DNA of 64,000 bases, taken from positions 5,500,498 to 5,564,497 of the forward strand of contig NC_089756.1 of the NCBI RefSeq assembly GCF_040412425.1, given 5' to 3'. Under the pieces are notes generated by a model. That model made no database searches. It was not told where the DNA came from and saw only the letters and a program-made list of their open reading frames with translations. The DNA is from Macrobrachium rosenbergii. Lineage: Eukaryota; Arthropoda; Malacostraca; Decapoda; Palaemonidae. The position numbers and the translations under genes were made by a program. Positions 22,226 through 33,440 of this stretch are shown here, piece by piece; the first letter of the stretch is position 1, and the number at the start of each line of letters is the position of its first letter.

Positions 22226-22600
22226 GGTGGCCTTTGGTGTTGGCTGCTGCCTCCTCCATTTTTTGAGGGGAAGAAAGGGCAGGGGGCTTCACACCTCCAG
22301 GCTGCTCTCCTGAACCTCTGGTGGAAGTAGCATAGCCCAGGCCCCTCCCTCTTCTGCTGGTGGGACGACCTTTTCTGCTCAATGGAGTTGACGGGCTCCG
22401 TGGTGGGGTCCTCCGGCAGGAGGCAGTTGGCGGAGTGTGCGGGCGTGGTCACCCGCTTTGCCACCTTCGTGAAGTTCGTCAGCTACTCATCAACCTGATT
22501 AGGTCCTCAACTGGCAGGGGTGAAAATTCGCCGTCCATGATCTGCCCACAGACCTCTGGAAATTTAGCTAGGAAAAATCGCAGGAATTTTTCTCCCTGAT
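22183..22600 (-). pseudogene. gag: G1 gag C-terminal part with CHCC motif
   Basis: The minus strand has PEVCGQIMDGEF and VEDLIRLM, matching the gag of G2, then after a frameshift the nucleocapsid motif CYFHQRFRRAAWRCEAPC. Its spacing CX2HX9CX3C is the unusual CHCC arrangement described for CsRn1-clade Gag, instead of the retroviral CCHC. Confidence 0.78.
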
Positions 22601-23722
22601 AACAGACTGATTTCACTTTGCAACCTGCTTTCTAAGTTTCTGCTGTCAGTCTCATGGGAGGAGGATTATTTAAGAAGGTCCTTAAAAAAGGGCGTGCCAC
22701 ACTAAAATAAAACTGAAGAGGTGTGCAGATTCCATGCAATACTACGTATATAGTCTCTTTTCTGGGGTTGAGTCTTGGGCGAGGTTGAGGGCTTTTTCTT
22801 TCAGCTAAAATCTCTTCCTTTTTAGGAGACCAGCAGGAGCAGGTCTCATGGTAAGAGTTGAGTTCAGTTCTTGGAAGGTAGGAAAAGTAGGCTCCACTCT
22901 TCGGGGACGTTCTCCTCTATATAGTGCATTTCAACTAATTCTTGGGGCAAATCGTCATCTTCTTATAAATCGTCAATAACATCTCCAGGAGGGCGGTTAA
23001 TTTGATTTTGTTGTTGAATGTCTGCGTCTGTTTCAAACGTCGACTTTCAGTCAGGCCTATAAATATTCTGAATTAAACCCCTTGACCCTGAAAATACAGA
23101 GCCAAGACGTTAATGCGTTCTCCAAAAGGGGACCATCAGGTTTAGGGTTGGGGCCTTCAAGGCACTGAAAAGTCTGCTGTAAGTTACTTGAGATTTGTCA
23201 GGTAGCAAGACAAAAATACGTGGTATACTAATATTCTTTATAACAATATGTAATGGAAGGTGCATTTCTGCCATCACACGCCCAGTCCTTGTTTTTCTCA
23301 AGAGCCCAGCTTTTTGCCAAAAACTAAAATTCTGTCTGAACAATCTTCCCCACTATGGTTGGGAATGTCATTTTCAAGAAATCTATATTCTCCTGGCTTC
23401 CGGTTGGGATCGGGGAGCTTGCTTTTATCACTTGGACAAATGTGCTTTGTGGGGGAACCAATGCACAATCCAATACACGCTGGGGATTAAGGACCGTGAA
23501 GAGGTTCTGTTAATGACGTGGCTGCTGATTTCATTTTCTTTTTGCTTTGTAAACTTTAGGCTTAGAAGGATGGTCAGGATTAATGCTCGCCAACTGTTTT
23601 TTGTTAGATACACTATCATCTGTAGTTGAAGTCTGTTAGGGGCGTGGATTAAGTTCAATATTTTTCCAAGATTTTCGAGTCGCCATTAAGGGTCCTAATT
23701 TAATGGTTTCCATTTGGAACCA
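22601..23722. other. G1 segment replacing most of gag, not recognised
   Basis: This is where the N-terminal two-thirds of gag should lie, yet none of the gag motifs seen in G2 and G3 can be found in any frame. It may be an inserted sequence or heavily decayed DNA. ORFs across it are short and unrecognised. Confidence 0.5.
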
Positions 23723-23740
23723 CTGTAGTCGGGGTCACCA
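23723..23740 (-). promoter_or_regulatory. G1 primer-binding site (tRNA-Trp type)
   Basis: The minus strand reads TGGTGACCCCGACTACAG immediately inside the 5' LTR. The same TGGTGACCC start occurs next to all other LTRs of this family in the window. CsRn1-clade elements are reported to use a tRNA-Trp-complementary site of this form. Confidence 0.8.
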
Positions 23741-24186
23741 CTAAAGTAAAAAAATAATTAGAGGTGTTTGAAATAATGAGCAGGGAGACAAGTAAAAAAT
23801 AATAATTACTTGGTTGTTTGATTTATCGATAAAAATAGCTGCTTATAAAGTGGGATGTGGACATCTGCGAAATTTCCTGAAGAGACCGCTGGTACAAAGA
23901 TTTACAGGTAACCTGAGGTCAAACTAGTTCCTTAAAACAGGACAGGTTCATCGACAGAGAACACAGTGATAAACAATGTCTGACATATGCCGGGAAATAA
24001 ATAACTTGTTACTTGTACATAATACATGATTGCTTGGAAAGACAACATATACACAGTTTACAATTCCTGATGATAAATAATATATTCCGTCTCGACCTTA
24101 GGTCTTGTGGAAACGTTGGTTCTCCCAGGGGACCAGCAGAAAACGGGATGTTCTCCACAGAGTACACATTGAGTGGGGACTTTACA
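23741..24186 (-). repeat. G1 5' LTR
   Basis: About 445 bp, longer than the 3' copy because of short insertions near both ends (TAAAAAATAATAATTACTTGG and TCTTGTGGAAACGTTGG regions). It ends ...GACTTTACA before the target duplication. Confidence 0.85.
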
Positions 24187-25849
24187 GGCAACTCCACCCA
24201 TTTGGGTAGACCTTGTCTCCATGGACCAGAATGTGAATAAACTATTTATAGGCCTAACCCATTTCATTTGTAGGCTGGTCTGAGTCCAAATCATATAATA
24301 AAAAGTTTAAACAAATAGGTCTGTAATGGCAGGGAGACAATAATTTGATTTATCGATAAAAAATAGCTGCTTACAAGTGTCCTGGACATTTTTAGTTGAA
24401 AGATGAAAGTACAAAGATTTTTATGGTCCATTTCATAAAAATAACAGTTCATACAGCAACACAGTGATAAACAAGTTCTAATTTGAACTTATTCATTAAT
24501 ATTGTATGAGAATAGACATCTCTCATAAGCAATATTTAGAACATACACTTTTATGCCTTTTTGTTTCTTCACTATTGTTGAATAAACTATTGCCTAACCC
24601 ATTTCATTTGCAGGCTGGTCTAGTCTATATAAAAAGTTTAACCTGTTTTCATCAGCCAGGGAGTTTCCATTGGTAGGTTTCATGGTCCATTTCATAAATA
24701 ACGCAACCCCCAGTTCTGATGAATTCATTAATATTGTATGAGAATAGAGACCTGGGGATGATAACTTTTATGCCTTTTGAGTTGACAACCCAAGCCCACC
24801 TGACAGTTCTAGTCCTTTCATGTGGACAGTTGCAAGTGAACTGACAGGTAACACTGAGCGTGAATATGTCATCATTTGGCCAGTGATTTGTTTAATTGTT
24901 CATTTTATGACACTTGTAATTTTTTTTTTCATTGCCTGTAAGGAGCGGTATGGTTACCTTTATAATATTTGCATATTTCAGTGCAGCATATGTATGTAAT
25001 GATGTAGTCACCATTTGTAATGATGTTACCATCATTAAATGTTATGATGTTCTTTTCTTTATTTAGTGTTGTAGCTCATTGCCCATATAAAGATATTTAT
25101 TATTGTTATCTTTGTTATAGTAACATTTGAGTCCCAGGAGGCTTAGGAAGACACAGTGCACCTTTCTTACTTCATTATCACACTATTAAAAATAACACTG
25201 CACATATACAAGTTAAATATATATACAAGTTAAGTAGTATGAATACAAATCGAAGTATGAGCCTTGCTTTCCTCTCAACCCACAACTGGTGAAGCTCACG
25301 GCCTCACTCCTTTCATTCTCTATCTTCTATCTGCTATCGATCTGCTTCTCTATCTATCTGCCTCTCTCTCCCTTCAAACTTGCTTTTTGAAGGTTCTTGA
25401 AAGGAAAATCCCCATCCCATCAATAGGCGGGCAACAGCTTCTGTCCCTCCCGTGTAGGTGTCCTAAGTAGTCGGAGATTATCTAATGACATCCCTTTGGG
25501 TGTGATTAAATGACTTAATCCCCTCCTTCATACGTGGGACTAATTGTCGCGCACAAGTTTCTTTTCATAACTTGTGTGACATATTGTTCCCGTCTTACCT
25601 GCATCTTTCTTCTAAGTCGGCGACATATTCATCCACAGCGTCTCTTCTCAAAGTCAGCAGCTCACAAGTCTATTAGTTGGAAGGGATTTATATTAAATGT
25701 AATTATATCTCTCAGAAAGGTGTAATGAAGACAAAATGGGTAGTTTCTTACTTTAATGATGAAAGGTAATTACATACACAAGTACAATTATGGTTACAGT
25801 TTTACTCTCTTGAAAACCACTCTTGCTAGTCAAAGTTCAGCTTCTGTCT

Positions 25850-25927
25850 GGTTAAGTAGCCAGCGGTCAGGGTATGGTTAAGTAGCCCACTGACAGAATC
25901 TGGTTAAGTAGCCCGCGGTCTGAGTGT
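25850..25927 (+). repeat. Three tandem 26-bp repeats
   Basis: GGTTAAGTAGCC heads each unit (25850, 25876, 25902), and a partial GGTTGGG follows. The 14-bp tails vary. Confidence 0.9.
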
Positions 25928-26515
25928 GGTTGGGACCACGGAAACTGGGGGGAAGTACTGCATCTTCTCATACTGGTGACTAGCGACTCTTTCTTCCTTC
26001 TCTGGCTTTGTTCTTCTCTGGAACCCCTGCTTCTCTTTGCTATCTTCCATCTCCTCCCTTGAAGTTACCTCATCGGAAGATATTATCTGTAAGGCCTCCC
26101 CTCGAACAGCTTGATTGGGAAGGACAGTTATAGGTGTTGTTGAAATCTCTCCTTAGAAGATTTGATTGGAAATGACCTCAGGAGGAGTAGTTAATGGCTC
26201 TTCCCTAGAATGTCTAATTGGAGAAATGGTGAACTACTTCTCTCTGTCCAGCCCCTTTTCATGGAAATTCATGTAAATGCCTCCTATCGAAGGAGGGGTT
26301 ATAGATATGGCTGGAACGTTGACTCGTGACGAGGTTATAGGTTATGCTTGATCAGCTCAGTCACGAGGGCACAGGTTCAAGATTTTACGATTGGCTTTAT
26401 GACCCTGTGCGCGATACACTTGCTAACTGTTTTGAGTTCATGTAAAGACAGTTTCCTGCTTTTAGCTTGCTTGACATGTCTAGCCTTGGTAATGCATAAC
26501 AACCAAGGCTTACTT

Positions 26516-26658
<143 letters not shown>

Positions 26659-27050
26659 TCGATCGATCACTGTATAATTTATCTTTTTCCACCTCTCTCT
26701 TTTTAAGATTCTATTCTTATGCTTCCCTATTTAATCGTTCTTTATATTACTCGGTCCCAAATCTCATACTGCCCTCAGTGTGATAATACAAAATGTAGTT
26801 TAAATGGATAGTCGTAAATCACTCACAAAAAAAATTATTTATATGATTGCCCATAATGCAAAGTACATAGATATATGTAACATAAATGATAACACACATA
26901 TAAACTCAGTGAGAAAAAAATGGATACTATTGAACAATTCATGTTAATGCAACAATGGTAAAATAACAGGTCCGTAATATATTGTAGAAAATTCATACAT
27001 TATATAATGAATTATTATTTTTAAAAAATATTCATACACACAATGAATTA

Positions 27051-28247
27051 TTATACTGTAAAATGGTTAAATGCAACAGTGAATACATAATGAAAAATCA
27101 ACAATATATAAAGAAATTGGTAGTAAATCATGTCTATAAGAACATTATTCTTCTTCCTGGCCTTTTTAATTTCCTTTATAATCTTCTCAATATTTGAAAT
27201 TACTACACGTTTGATTAAAATTGCAAACACCACAATTACAAGTAAGATTATGATTAAATTGAACAGAGACAAAATTGGGGAAACTTTTTCTTTGTAGTAG
27301 AAATACTCATCTACCAATGGTAACTCATTCAGTTGTTTTAATTCTAACTGAGACAAGTGAAACTCTTTGATATTCTTAGAATAGTTCTTGTATGGGATAT
27401 GTTTGTTAAATTTGAGCAGCTTAGTAAAAATATGAGGTTCATAGTACAACTGGTTTGGTATAACTAACTTGCAAGCCTTATCAAAAGCATGGACATTCTT
27501 GAATCTAACTTCTGTACTTAGATTATGGCAGTTGACTATGGCTGTTACAGTATCTAGTGAAAACACAAAAATTGATTGTTCTACTAGGATGGAAATAAAT
27601 CTGTTTGGATAAACTCGTACATAACTCTTTTTCTTGATTTTTGTTGCCAATGATTTCTTGAACACAAGGATAGGCATTAGTAGTTTCATAAAGGTGATCA
27701 AGGTTACAAATGTACTCTTTTTCCCTTAAAATTATGCAGTCCTTTAATTGGGCATCAGTAATAAATAAAATCATTAACCCATGTTCTTCTAATGCAAAAT
27801 GGATGTTGTTGACATTTGAAATGATTAAAATTTCTTTTATCACTATGGGGAAAGGATATTTGTATCTTTCTGATTAAATGGTAATGCTAAAATAATCTTA
27901 TTATGTATTACTTTGGTAGTTATGAGATTATAGTACATGAGAACATCTTTTACCATAGGGGTATAATGCCTCTCTACCAAATAAAAATTAACTATATCTT
28001 CTAATTCCTTGGGAGTGATTAGTGTTGGACTTAATATTCCCTTATAAGCTAACAAGACTGCGTTTAACATGTCTTTATGGTCTTGCAAGATAATTTCACT
28101 CTCCAGTACAAAGTTGTTCAAAAATTGTTGGTTTTCTATCATATTTAGTTCCTTGGTTACATTCTGGTTAACTTTAGTAATGAATACCTTTACCTTTTCT
28201 ATCTCTTGTGCATTTAAGTTGTGAGAAGTTATCCCTTTATTCATCAC
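27051..28247 (-). pseudogene. env: Envelope (F-type fusion protein)-like gene, N-terminally truncated
   Basis: The minus strand has three consecutive broken frames. The first (27843-28247) contains the coiled-coil-like region and GILSPTLITPKELEDI, followed by YNLITTKVIHNKIILALPF, the pattern of errantivirus and baculovirus F-type envelope ectodomains. The second (27523-27843) has the Cys-containing CIILREKEYICNL region. The third (27051-27701) has NCHNLSTEVRFKN and ACKLVIPNQL, then a transmembrane segment (about residues 143-164, LFNLIIILLVIVVFAILI) and a basic tail. Envelope proteins of this class mediate membrane fusion. The N-terminal half, including any fusion peptide and cleavage site, is missing because the G2 LTR begins at 28250. 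Not functional. Confidence 0.65.
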
Positions 28248-28249
28248 TG

Positions 28250-28630
28250 TGTAAAGTCCCCGCTCAACGGGTTCTCTATGGTAGACATCCTGTTTTCTAT
28301 GGTGCCTTCACATGCGACCTAAGATCAAATGGTCGCAACCTTATTATCATTATTGTGAATTGTTTATTTATTATCTATTCATTTGTCCTTATACCATGTA
28401 TGTGTGACAGAGTATTTTTATGTCCAACCAGTTATTGTTAATCATGATGTTTTCTGTATGTACCTGTCCTGTTTTGCAGAGAAATAGTTTGACCTCAGGT
28501 CATATGTAAAATTTTTGTACTCACGGTCTCTGTGTATACGCAGATGTCCGCACGCCACTTTATAAACGGGTCGCTTCAATAATAAACTAGCAGTAATTGT
28601 CTTCCTGCTCTTTCTTTAGCACCTCTTACA
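28250..28630 (+). repeat. LTR 1 of the tandem array
   Basis: 381 bp, TGTAAAGTCCCCGCTCAACG to ...CACCTCTTACA. It carries the AATAAA-type signal in TCAATAATAAACTAGCAG near its 3' end. Confidence 0.9.
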
Positions 28631-28631
28631 G

Positions 28632-28649
28632 TGGTGACCCCCGGAGTGG
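28632..28649 (+). promoter_or_regulatory. G2 primer-binding site
   Basis: TGGTGACCCCCGGAGTGG one base inside the LTR, the same TGGTGACCC type as in G1. Confidence 0.75.
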
Positions 28650-28817
28650 TTCCTGGAGCCATTAACAGACCCAAACGGCGACTTAGTCTTGGCCTGATGA
28701 ACCAACCCACTCCCCTAACGGACTAACTATGGCGCTCTAACAAAGCGCTCGGGCGTTACTGACCCTCATCGGCAAATCACTGGCATCATTAGCGGACATC
28801 CTTCAAGTGAGTGCAGA

Positions 28818-29625
28818 ATGAGCATGGATGCAAAATTACACATACAAATTACTGAACTCTCGGAGGCAGATGTCTCCCTTGAGCAACTCCCTCTTGCGCC
28901 CTCCTCCACGCTGAAACCTGTATGCTCCTCCACGCCTGTGCCCACTCCCCACACGATGCCCCTCCTGACGGACCAACTGAGGGCGGCCCTTAGCATAAAG
29001 CTGCTTTCATTCACCCATCAGAACCCAGCGTCCTAGCTCTACAGGGTCAAGAGGCAATTCAGGGTGGCTGGCCTGACCGACAAAGTGTTGAAGGCGGACA
29101 TCGCCATCAACACCCTACTGGAGGAGATATACAGAAAGGTCGCCCTGTGGGTGACGTCATCGATGATCTGCCACCTTCCAGGAATTAAAGGCCACTCTCA
29201 TCGAGACCTGTTCCCTGCCAGTCTCTGAGAGGGCTGCCTGCACCCTTGACCTCGCCATCAATCCCCGGCAGGACACAAACCTCTTGGAAATGTGGCATGC
29301 CCTCCAGGACCTCCTCCTCCTCCCCGAGACTGACAGCAGCAGCAGGCACAAAGAGATTAGCCTGTCGAGGGAGATCCTCCTGCAGCAGCTGCTCCCAGAG
29401 GTCCATGGGCAGATCACGGAGCCATACACCCTGCCGGTCAAGGACCTGATAAGGGTAGTGTAGCAGCTGATGGACTTCATGAGGGCGGCGAAGTGGGCGT
29501 CCACACCCACACACCCCATCAACTACCTCCAGCCGGAGGACCCCACCACAGAGTGCATCAACGTCGTCGACAGGAGGCGGCCACCCCACCACCAGAAGGA
29601 AAGGCGGCAGCCACCCTCACAGGCC
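28818..29625 (+). pseudogene. gag: G2 gag
   Basis: The start ATG is probably 28818. The N-terminal frame ends by 29036. A shifted frame contains FRVAGLTDKVLKADIAI and LLEEIYRKVA, then LAINPRQDTNLLEMWHAL, and finally LPEVHGQITEPYTLPVKDL up to an in-frame TAG at 29461-29463. Reading resumes in the same frame after that stop. The CHCC zinc motif expected near 29590 is deleted, so RNA binding would be lost. Confidence 0.75.
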
Positions 29626-31636
29626 GCCATGGCAGCAGCATCCAAAACACCTGGGAGCCCTGCACCAGTAGGCTTCTACATCCATGACACTATCTCCGGG
29701 AGGATGATGCTGATCAACACTGGGGCCATGTGGTCAGTGTTCCTGCCTTCCAGAGAGGACTGCATGTGCCCACTGGACCCAGCTGCCTCCCTGATGGCTG
29801 CCAACGGGTTCCCCATCCTCTCCTATGTTACCAGGCTCCTGTTGGTCTCCATCCTGGGCCAGAGATACAAGTGGAACTTCATCGTCGCAGATGTTAGGAC
29901 CCCACTCCTGGGTGTGGACTTCCTAGCCCACTTCGGACTGGCAGTGGATGTCGGCCACAAGCGCCTGCTGGACACCAAGTCCTACCAGTCCCTGCCCCTG
30001 TTGCCGGGCCCCAGGGTGCTCACAATCTGTTCCGTCACTCCCCACCAGTACGCCTCCCTCCTGAAGGAATTCCCGGAGGTATTCAAACCCGAGCTTCGTC
30101 AGGTGCCAGGGACCCCTGCCAAACATGGGATGTATCATCACATCAAGACACGGGGGCCCCCAACGCATGCAAAGTTCCAGAGGCTTCCCCCACAGCGCCT
30201 TCAGGAGGCCAAGAAGGCCTTTGCCGAGATGGAGCGTAGGGGTGTATGCAGGAAGGCCCCCAGCCCATGGGCCTCCCCCCTTCACATGGTGCAGAAAACG
30301 GATGGCTCCTGGAGACCCTGCGGCGACTACAAGAGGCTTAACCTCGCTACAGAGCCCGACCACTATCCTCTACCAAAGAGTGCAAGACCTGACGGCCTCC
30401 TTCCACAGGGCCAAAATATTCTCAAACCTAGATCTCTTAAAATCATATTTCCAGGTACCAGTAGCTCCAGAAGACATCCCCAAAACCGCCATCATCATGC
30501 CCTTCGGTTCCTACGTCTTCGCCTTCTCCACCTTCGGCCTGAGGAATGCAGGGGCGACCTTTCAGAGACTGATGGACAGCATCCTGGGGGACCTGAACTT
30601 CTGCGTCTGCTACATCAATGATATCCTAATTTTTTCCAGGTCCCACGAGGAACACCTTCGGCACATCTGGAAGGTCCTGCAGCGCCTGCAGGAGAATGGC
30701 CTTGTCATCAGGTTCGATGAGTGCACTTTCGGCATCGATAAGGTGGAATTCCTGGGCCACGAGATATCCCCGGGAGGCGTCCGCCCAGTTGCATTGAAAG
30801 TCGAGGCCATCATCAGGTTCCCCACCCCTACCTCAGTCAAGGGCGTACAAGAATTCCTCGGGATGGTCAGCTACTACAGGAGGTTCATCCTGGGGATCAT
30901 GCACACCATGGCCCCCCTGACGGAGATCCTCAAGGGCTGTCCAAAGACCTTAGTGTGGGGCCCTGACCAGCAGCGGGCCTTCTCCCTGACGAAGGCCGCC
31001 CTTGCCAAGGCAAAAGCTTTGGCCCACCAGGACCCCAGCAACCCCCTCCAGCTAACAACGGACGCCAGCAACGTCGCCTGTGGGGCCAACCTGGAACAGG
31101 TCGTCACTGGAGCCCCTCAGCCCATCGCCTTCTTCAGCAGGAGGCTCAGCCCAACCGAGTTCCGCTACAGCACCTTCGACAGGGAACTCTTCGTGGTGTA
31201 CCAGGTGGTACTCCACTTCAAGTTCCTCCTGGAGGGTACACCCTTCACAGTTTGGATGGACCACCAGCCGCTGGTCCACGCCTTCACAGAGTTGGGGGAT
31301 GCATGGTCCTCCAGGCAGCAACGGCACCTGGCGGCCATCACGGAGTTCACCTGCACCATCAAGTACCTCCCCGGCAAGAAGAACCCTGTAGTCAACACCC
31401 TCTCGAGGATTGAAATCGACGCAGTGCAGCTCGGGATCGACTGCAAGGACCTCGCCCACAAACGAGCCGCCAACCCAGACACTCCAGCCTACCGCACTGC
31501 CATCACGTCGCTGAAGTGGAAGGACATCCCCCTCGGCCTTAGAGGGCCAACACTGCTGAGTGACATAAGCACTGGCCACCCGTGCCGACTGGTGCCCGCC
31601 TCCCGCCATCGGCTGGTCTTTGACATAAATAAATAA
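29626..31636 (+). pseudogene. pol: G2 protease, reverse transcriptase and RNase H
   Basis: The protease site reads LINTGAMW: the catalytic Asp of DTGA is Asn. LLGVDFLAHF, FPEVFKPELRQVPG and the RT N-terminus (SPWASPLHMVQKTDG) follow in frame. A frameshift near 30380 moves to the frame 30125-31636, which carries DLLKSYFQVPV, TFGLRNAGATFQRLM and CYINDILIFS, where the YxDD catalytic pair is YIND. RNase H motifs LTTDASN, STFDREL and VWMDHQPLVH are seen (WTDH is WMDH). It continues into the integrase start and stops at 31636 in an AAAT-rich insertion. Two catalytic Asp losses plus a frameshift make it inactive. Confidence 0.85.
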
Positions 31637-31696
31637 ATGAAAATAAATAATTAGAAGTAAATAAATAAAAATGCACAAATAAAGATTAATAAATAC
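31623..31696 (+). repeat. AAAT-rich low-complexity insertion in G2 integrase
   Basis: About 74 bp of AAAT/AATAA units interrupts the integrase frame between DINK and the HGLSQPSGR zinc-binding region; the other copies lack it. Confidence 0.8.
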
Positions 31697-32591
31697 ATCA
31701 TCCATGGACTGTCCCAACCCTCCGGAAGGACGACGGCCAGGCTGCTGGCGGAGAAGTTCGTCTGGCAAGGCTTACGGAAGGAAGTGATGGCCTGGGCAAG
31801 ACAGTGCATTCAGTGCCAGGCCAGCAAAGTAGGGCGGCACACCGAACCTGGGGTGGGCAGTTTTCCCCAGCCGGGGAGACGTTTCGGGCACATCCATGTC
31901 GACGTCGTGGGTCCTCTTCCCCCATCAGGAGGGCACCATCCATGACCACTCACCACGCTACGCCCATGGAAGAAGCCACCTCCAGTGGTCTCCTCCCCAT
32001 CAGGTTTTGGTGTCCCAGAGATACCATGGCCGTGTCGGAGCTATGGACCGCCCTGGCACGCCTGCTGGGGACCACTCACCATACCACCACTGCCTACAAC
32101 CCCGCAGCCAATGGAATGGTGGAAAGGTTCCACAGGTCCCTGAAGTCGTCCCTCATGGCTCGTTGCACCTCTGGCAGTTGGAAATACCAGCTGCCCTGGG
32201 TCCTCCTCGGGTTTAGGACCGCCCCCAGAGCCAACGGCAATCCATCCACAGCAGAAAAGGTCTTTGGGGAGACCCTCGTAGTCCCGGGAGAACTCATCAC
32301 AGGAGAGCGGGACGACTTATCATCAGAGAGGTTGGGAAGTTCGCCCCCTGCTGGCAGACGTATACCGACAGGACGTCCCCCTTCATGCCTCCCGGTCTGT
32401 CCTCTGCCACCCACGTCTTCGTCAGGGATGATACCGTACGCCCACCCTTAACCAGGCCCTACAGGGGGCCTTTCCTCGTGCTTGGGTGGAACAAGAAGGC
32501 ATTCCGGCTAGCTGTCCACGGGAAGGAAGACTGGGTTTCCATTGACCGTCTCAAGCCCGCATTTCTGGAGAAGGACATTGGGGGCACTTGA
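31697..32591 (+). pseudogene. pol: G2 integrase
   Basis: Zinc-binding HGLSQPSGR and CIQCQASK are present, then GHIHVDVVGPLPPSG with the first catalytic Asp. The segment with the second Asp (ITTDRGPAF in G1) is deleted. The frame from about 32025 continues with ALARLLGTTHHTTTAYNPAANGMVERFHRSLKSS, holding the Glu. A frameshift near 32340 precedes the C-terminal part (32385-32591) with YRGPFLVLGWNKKAFR. Confidence 0.8.
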
Positions 32592-32814
32592 AAAAAGCCT
32601 CCTGCAGGAGGTGGCACCCCCCCAGCCCGCCCTGTCAGCAAGAAGGCCTCGTGGGCGCCCACGGAAGGTCCTGGGATCCGGCAGCAGAAGAGCTCAACAC
32701 ACCCATCCACAGGACACCATGGAGGATGACCACACCCCCAGCTGGCATCGAGGAGGCGGGGCCCCCTCCGCCGCCCCAGCAGATACCTGCTGTGATCATA
32801 CATTACCTACATCT

Positions 32815-32832
32815 TGGGGCGGGGGGGAGTAT
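32815..32832 (+). promoter_or_regulatory. G2 polypurine tract
   Basis: GGGGCGGGGGGGAGTAT directly precedes the 3' LTR. Confidence 0.75.
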
Positions 32833-33216
32833 TGTAAAGTCCCCGCTCAACGGGTTCTCTGTGGCAGACATCCCATTTTGTACGGTGCCTTCACATGCGA
32901 CCTAAGATCGAACGGTCGCAACCTTATTATCATTATTGTGAATTGTTTATTTATTATCTATTCATTTGCCCTTGTACCATGTATGCGTGACAGAGTGTTT
33001 TTATGTCCAACCAGTTATTGTTAATCATGATGTTTTTCTGTATGTACCTGTCCTGTTTTGCAGAGAAATAGTTTGACCTCAGGTCATATGTAAAATTTTT
33101 GTACTATGCAGTCTCTGCATATACGCAGACAATCCCGCCTGCCGCTTTATAAGCGGGTCGCTTCAATAACAAACTAGCAGTAATTGTCTTCCTGCTCTTT
33201 TTTAGCACCTCTCACA
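32833..33216 (+). repeat. LTR 2 of the tandem array (shared)
   Basis: 384 bp. Very similar to LTR 1; differences cluster near GGTTCTCTGTGGCAGACATC and in the GTACTATGCAGTC region. Confidence 0.9.
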
Positions 33217-33217
33217 A

Positions 33218-33235
33218 TGGTGACCCTTGAGTGGT
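33218..33235 (+). promoter_or_regulatory. G3 primer-binding site
   Basis: TGGTGACCCTTGAGTGGT, a slightly mutated copy of the family's site. Confidence 0.7.
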
Positions 33236-33440
33236 TCCCGGAGCCATTAACGGACCCAAACGGCGACTTAGTCTTGGCCTGATGAATCAACCCACGGCCC
33301 TAACGGACTAACTACAGTGCTCTAACAAAGTGTTCGGGCGTTACCGACCCTCGTCGGCAAATCACCGGCGTCATTAGCGACCCACACTGCACGCCTCCCA
33401 AGTGTATCGACGCGTGCCTCACACTCCAAGTGAGTGTGGA

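Larger units (their letters stand above)
18687..24186 (-). mobile_element. CsRn1-like Ty3/Gypsy element G1 with TSD GGCA
   Basis: Both LTRs are present and the element is flanked by the 4-bp duplication GGCA (18683-18686 and 24187-24190). On the minus strand the order is LTR, primer-binding site, gag, protease, RT, RNase H, integrase, polypurine tract, LTR. The PBS TGGTGACCCCGACTACAG and the CHCC Gag motif are hallmarks of the CsRn1 clade. Internal frames are broken by frameshifts and stops, so the copy is dead. Confidence 0.9.

Noticed and set aside
29923..31768. Long minus-strand ORFs opposite G2 pol (146 and 238 codons)
   Set aside because: Antisense shadows of the plus-strand pol frames, which carry the motifs.
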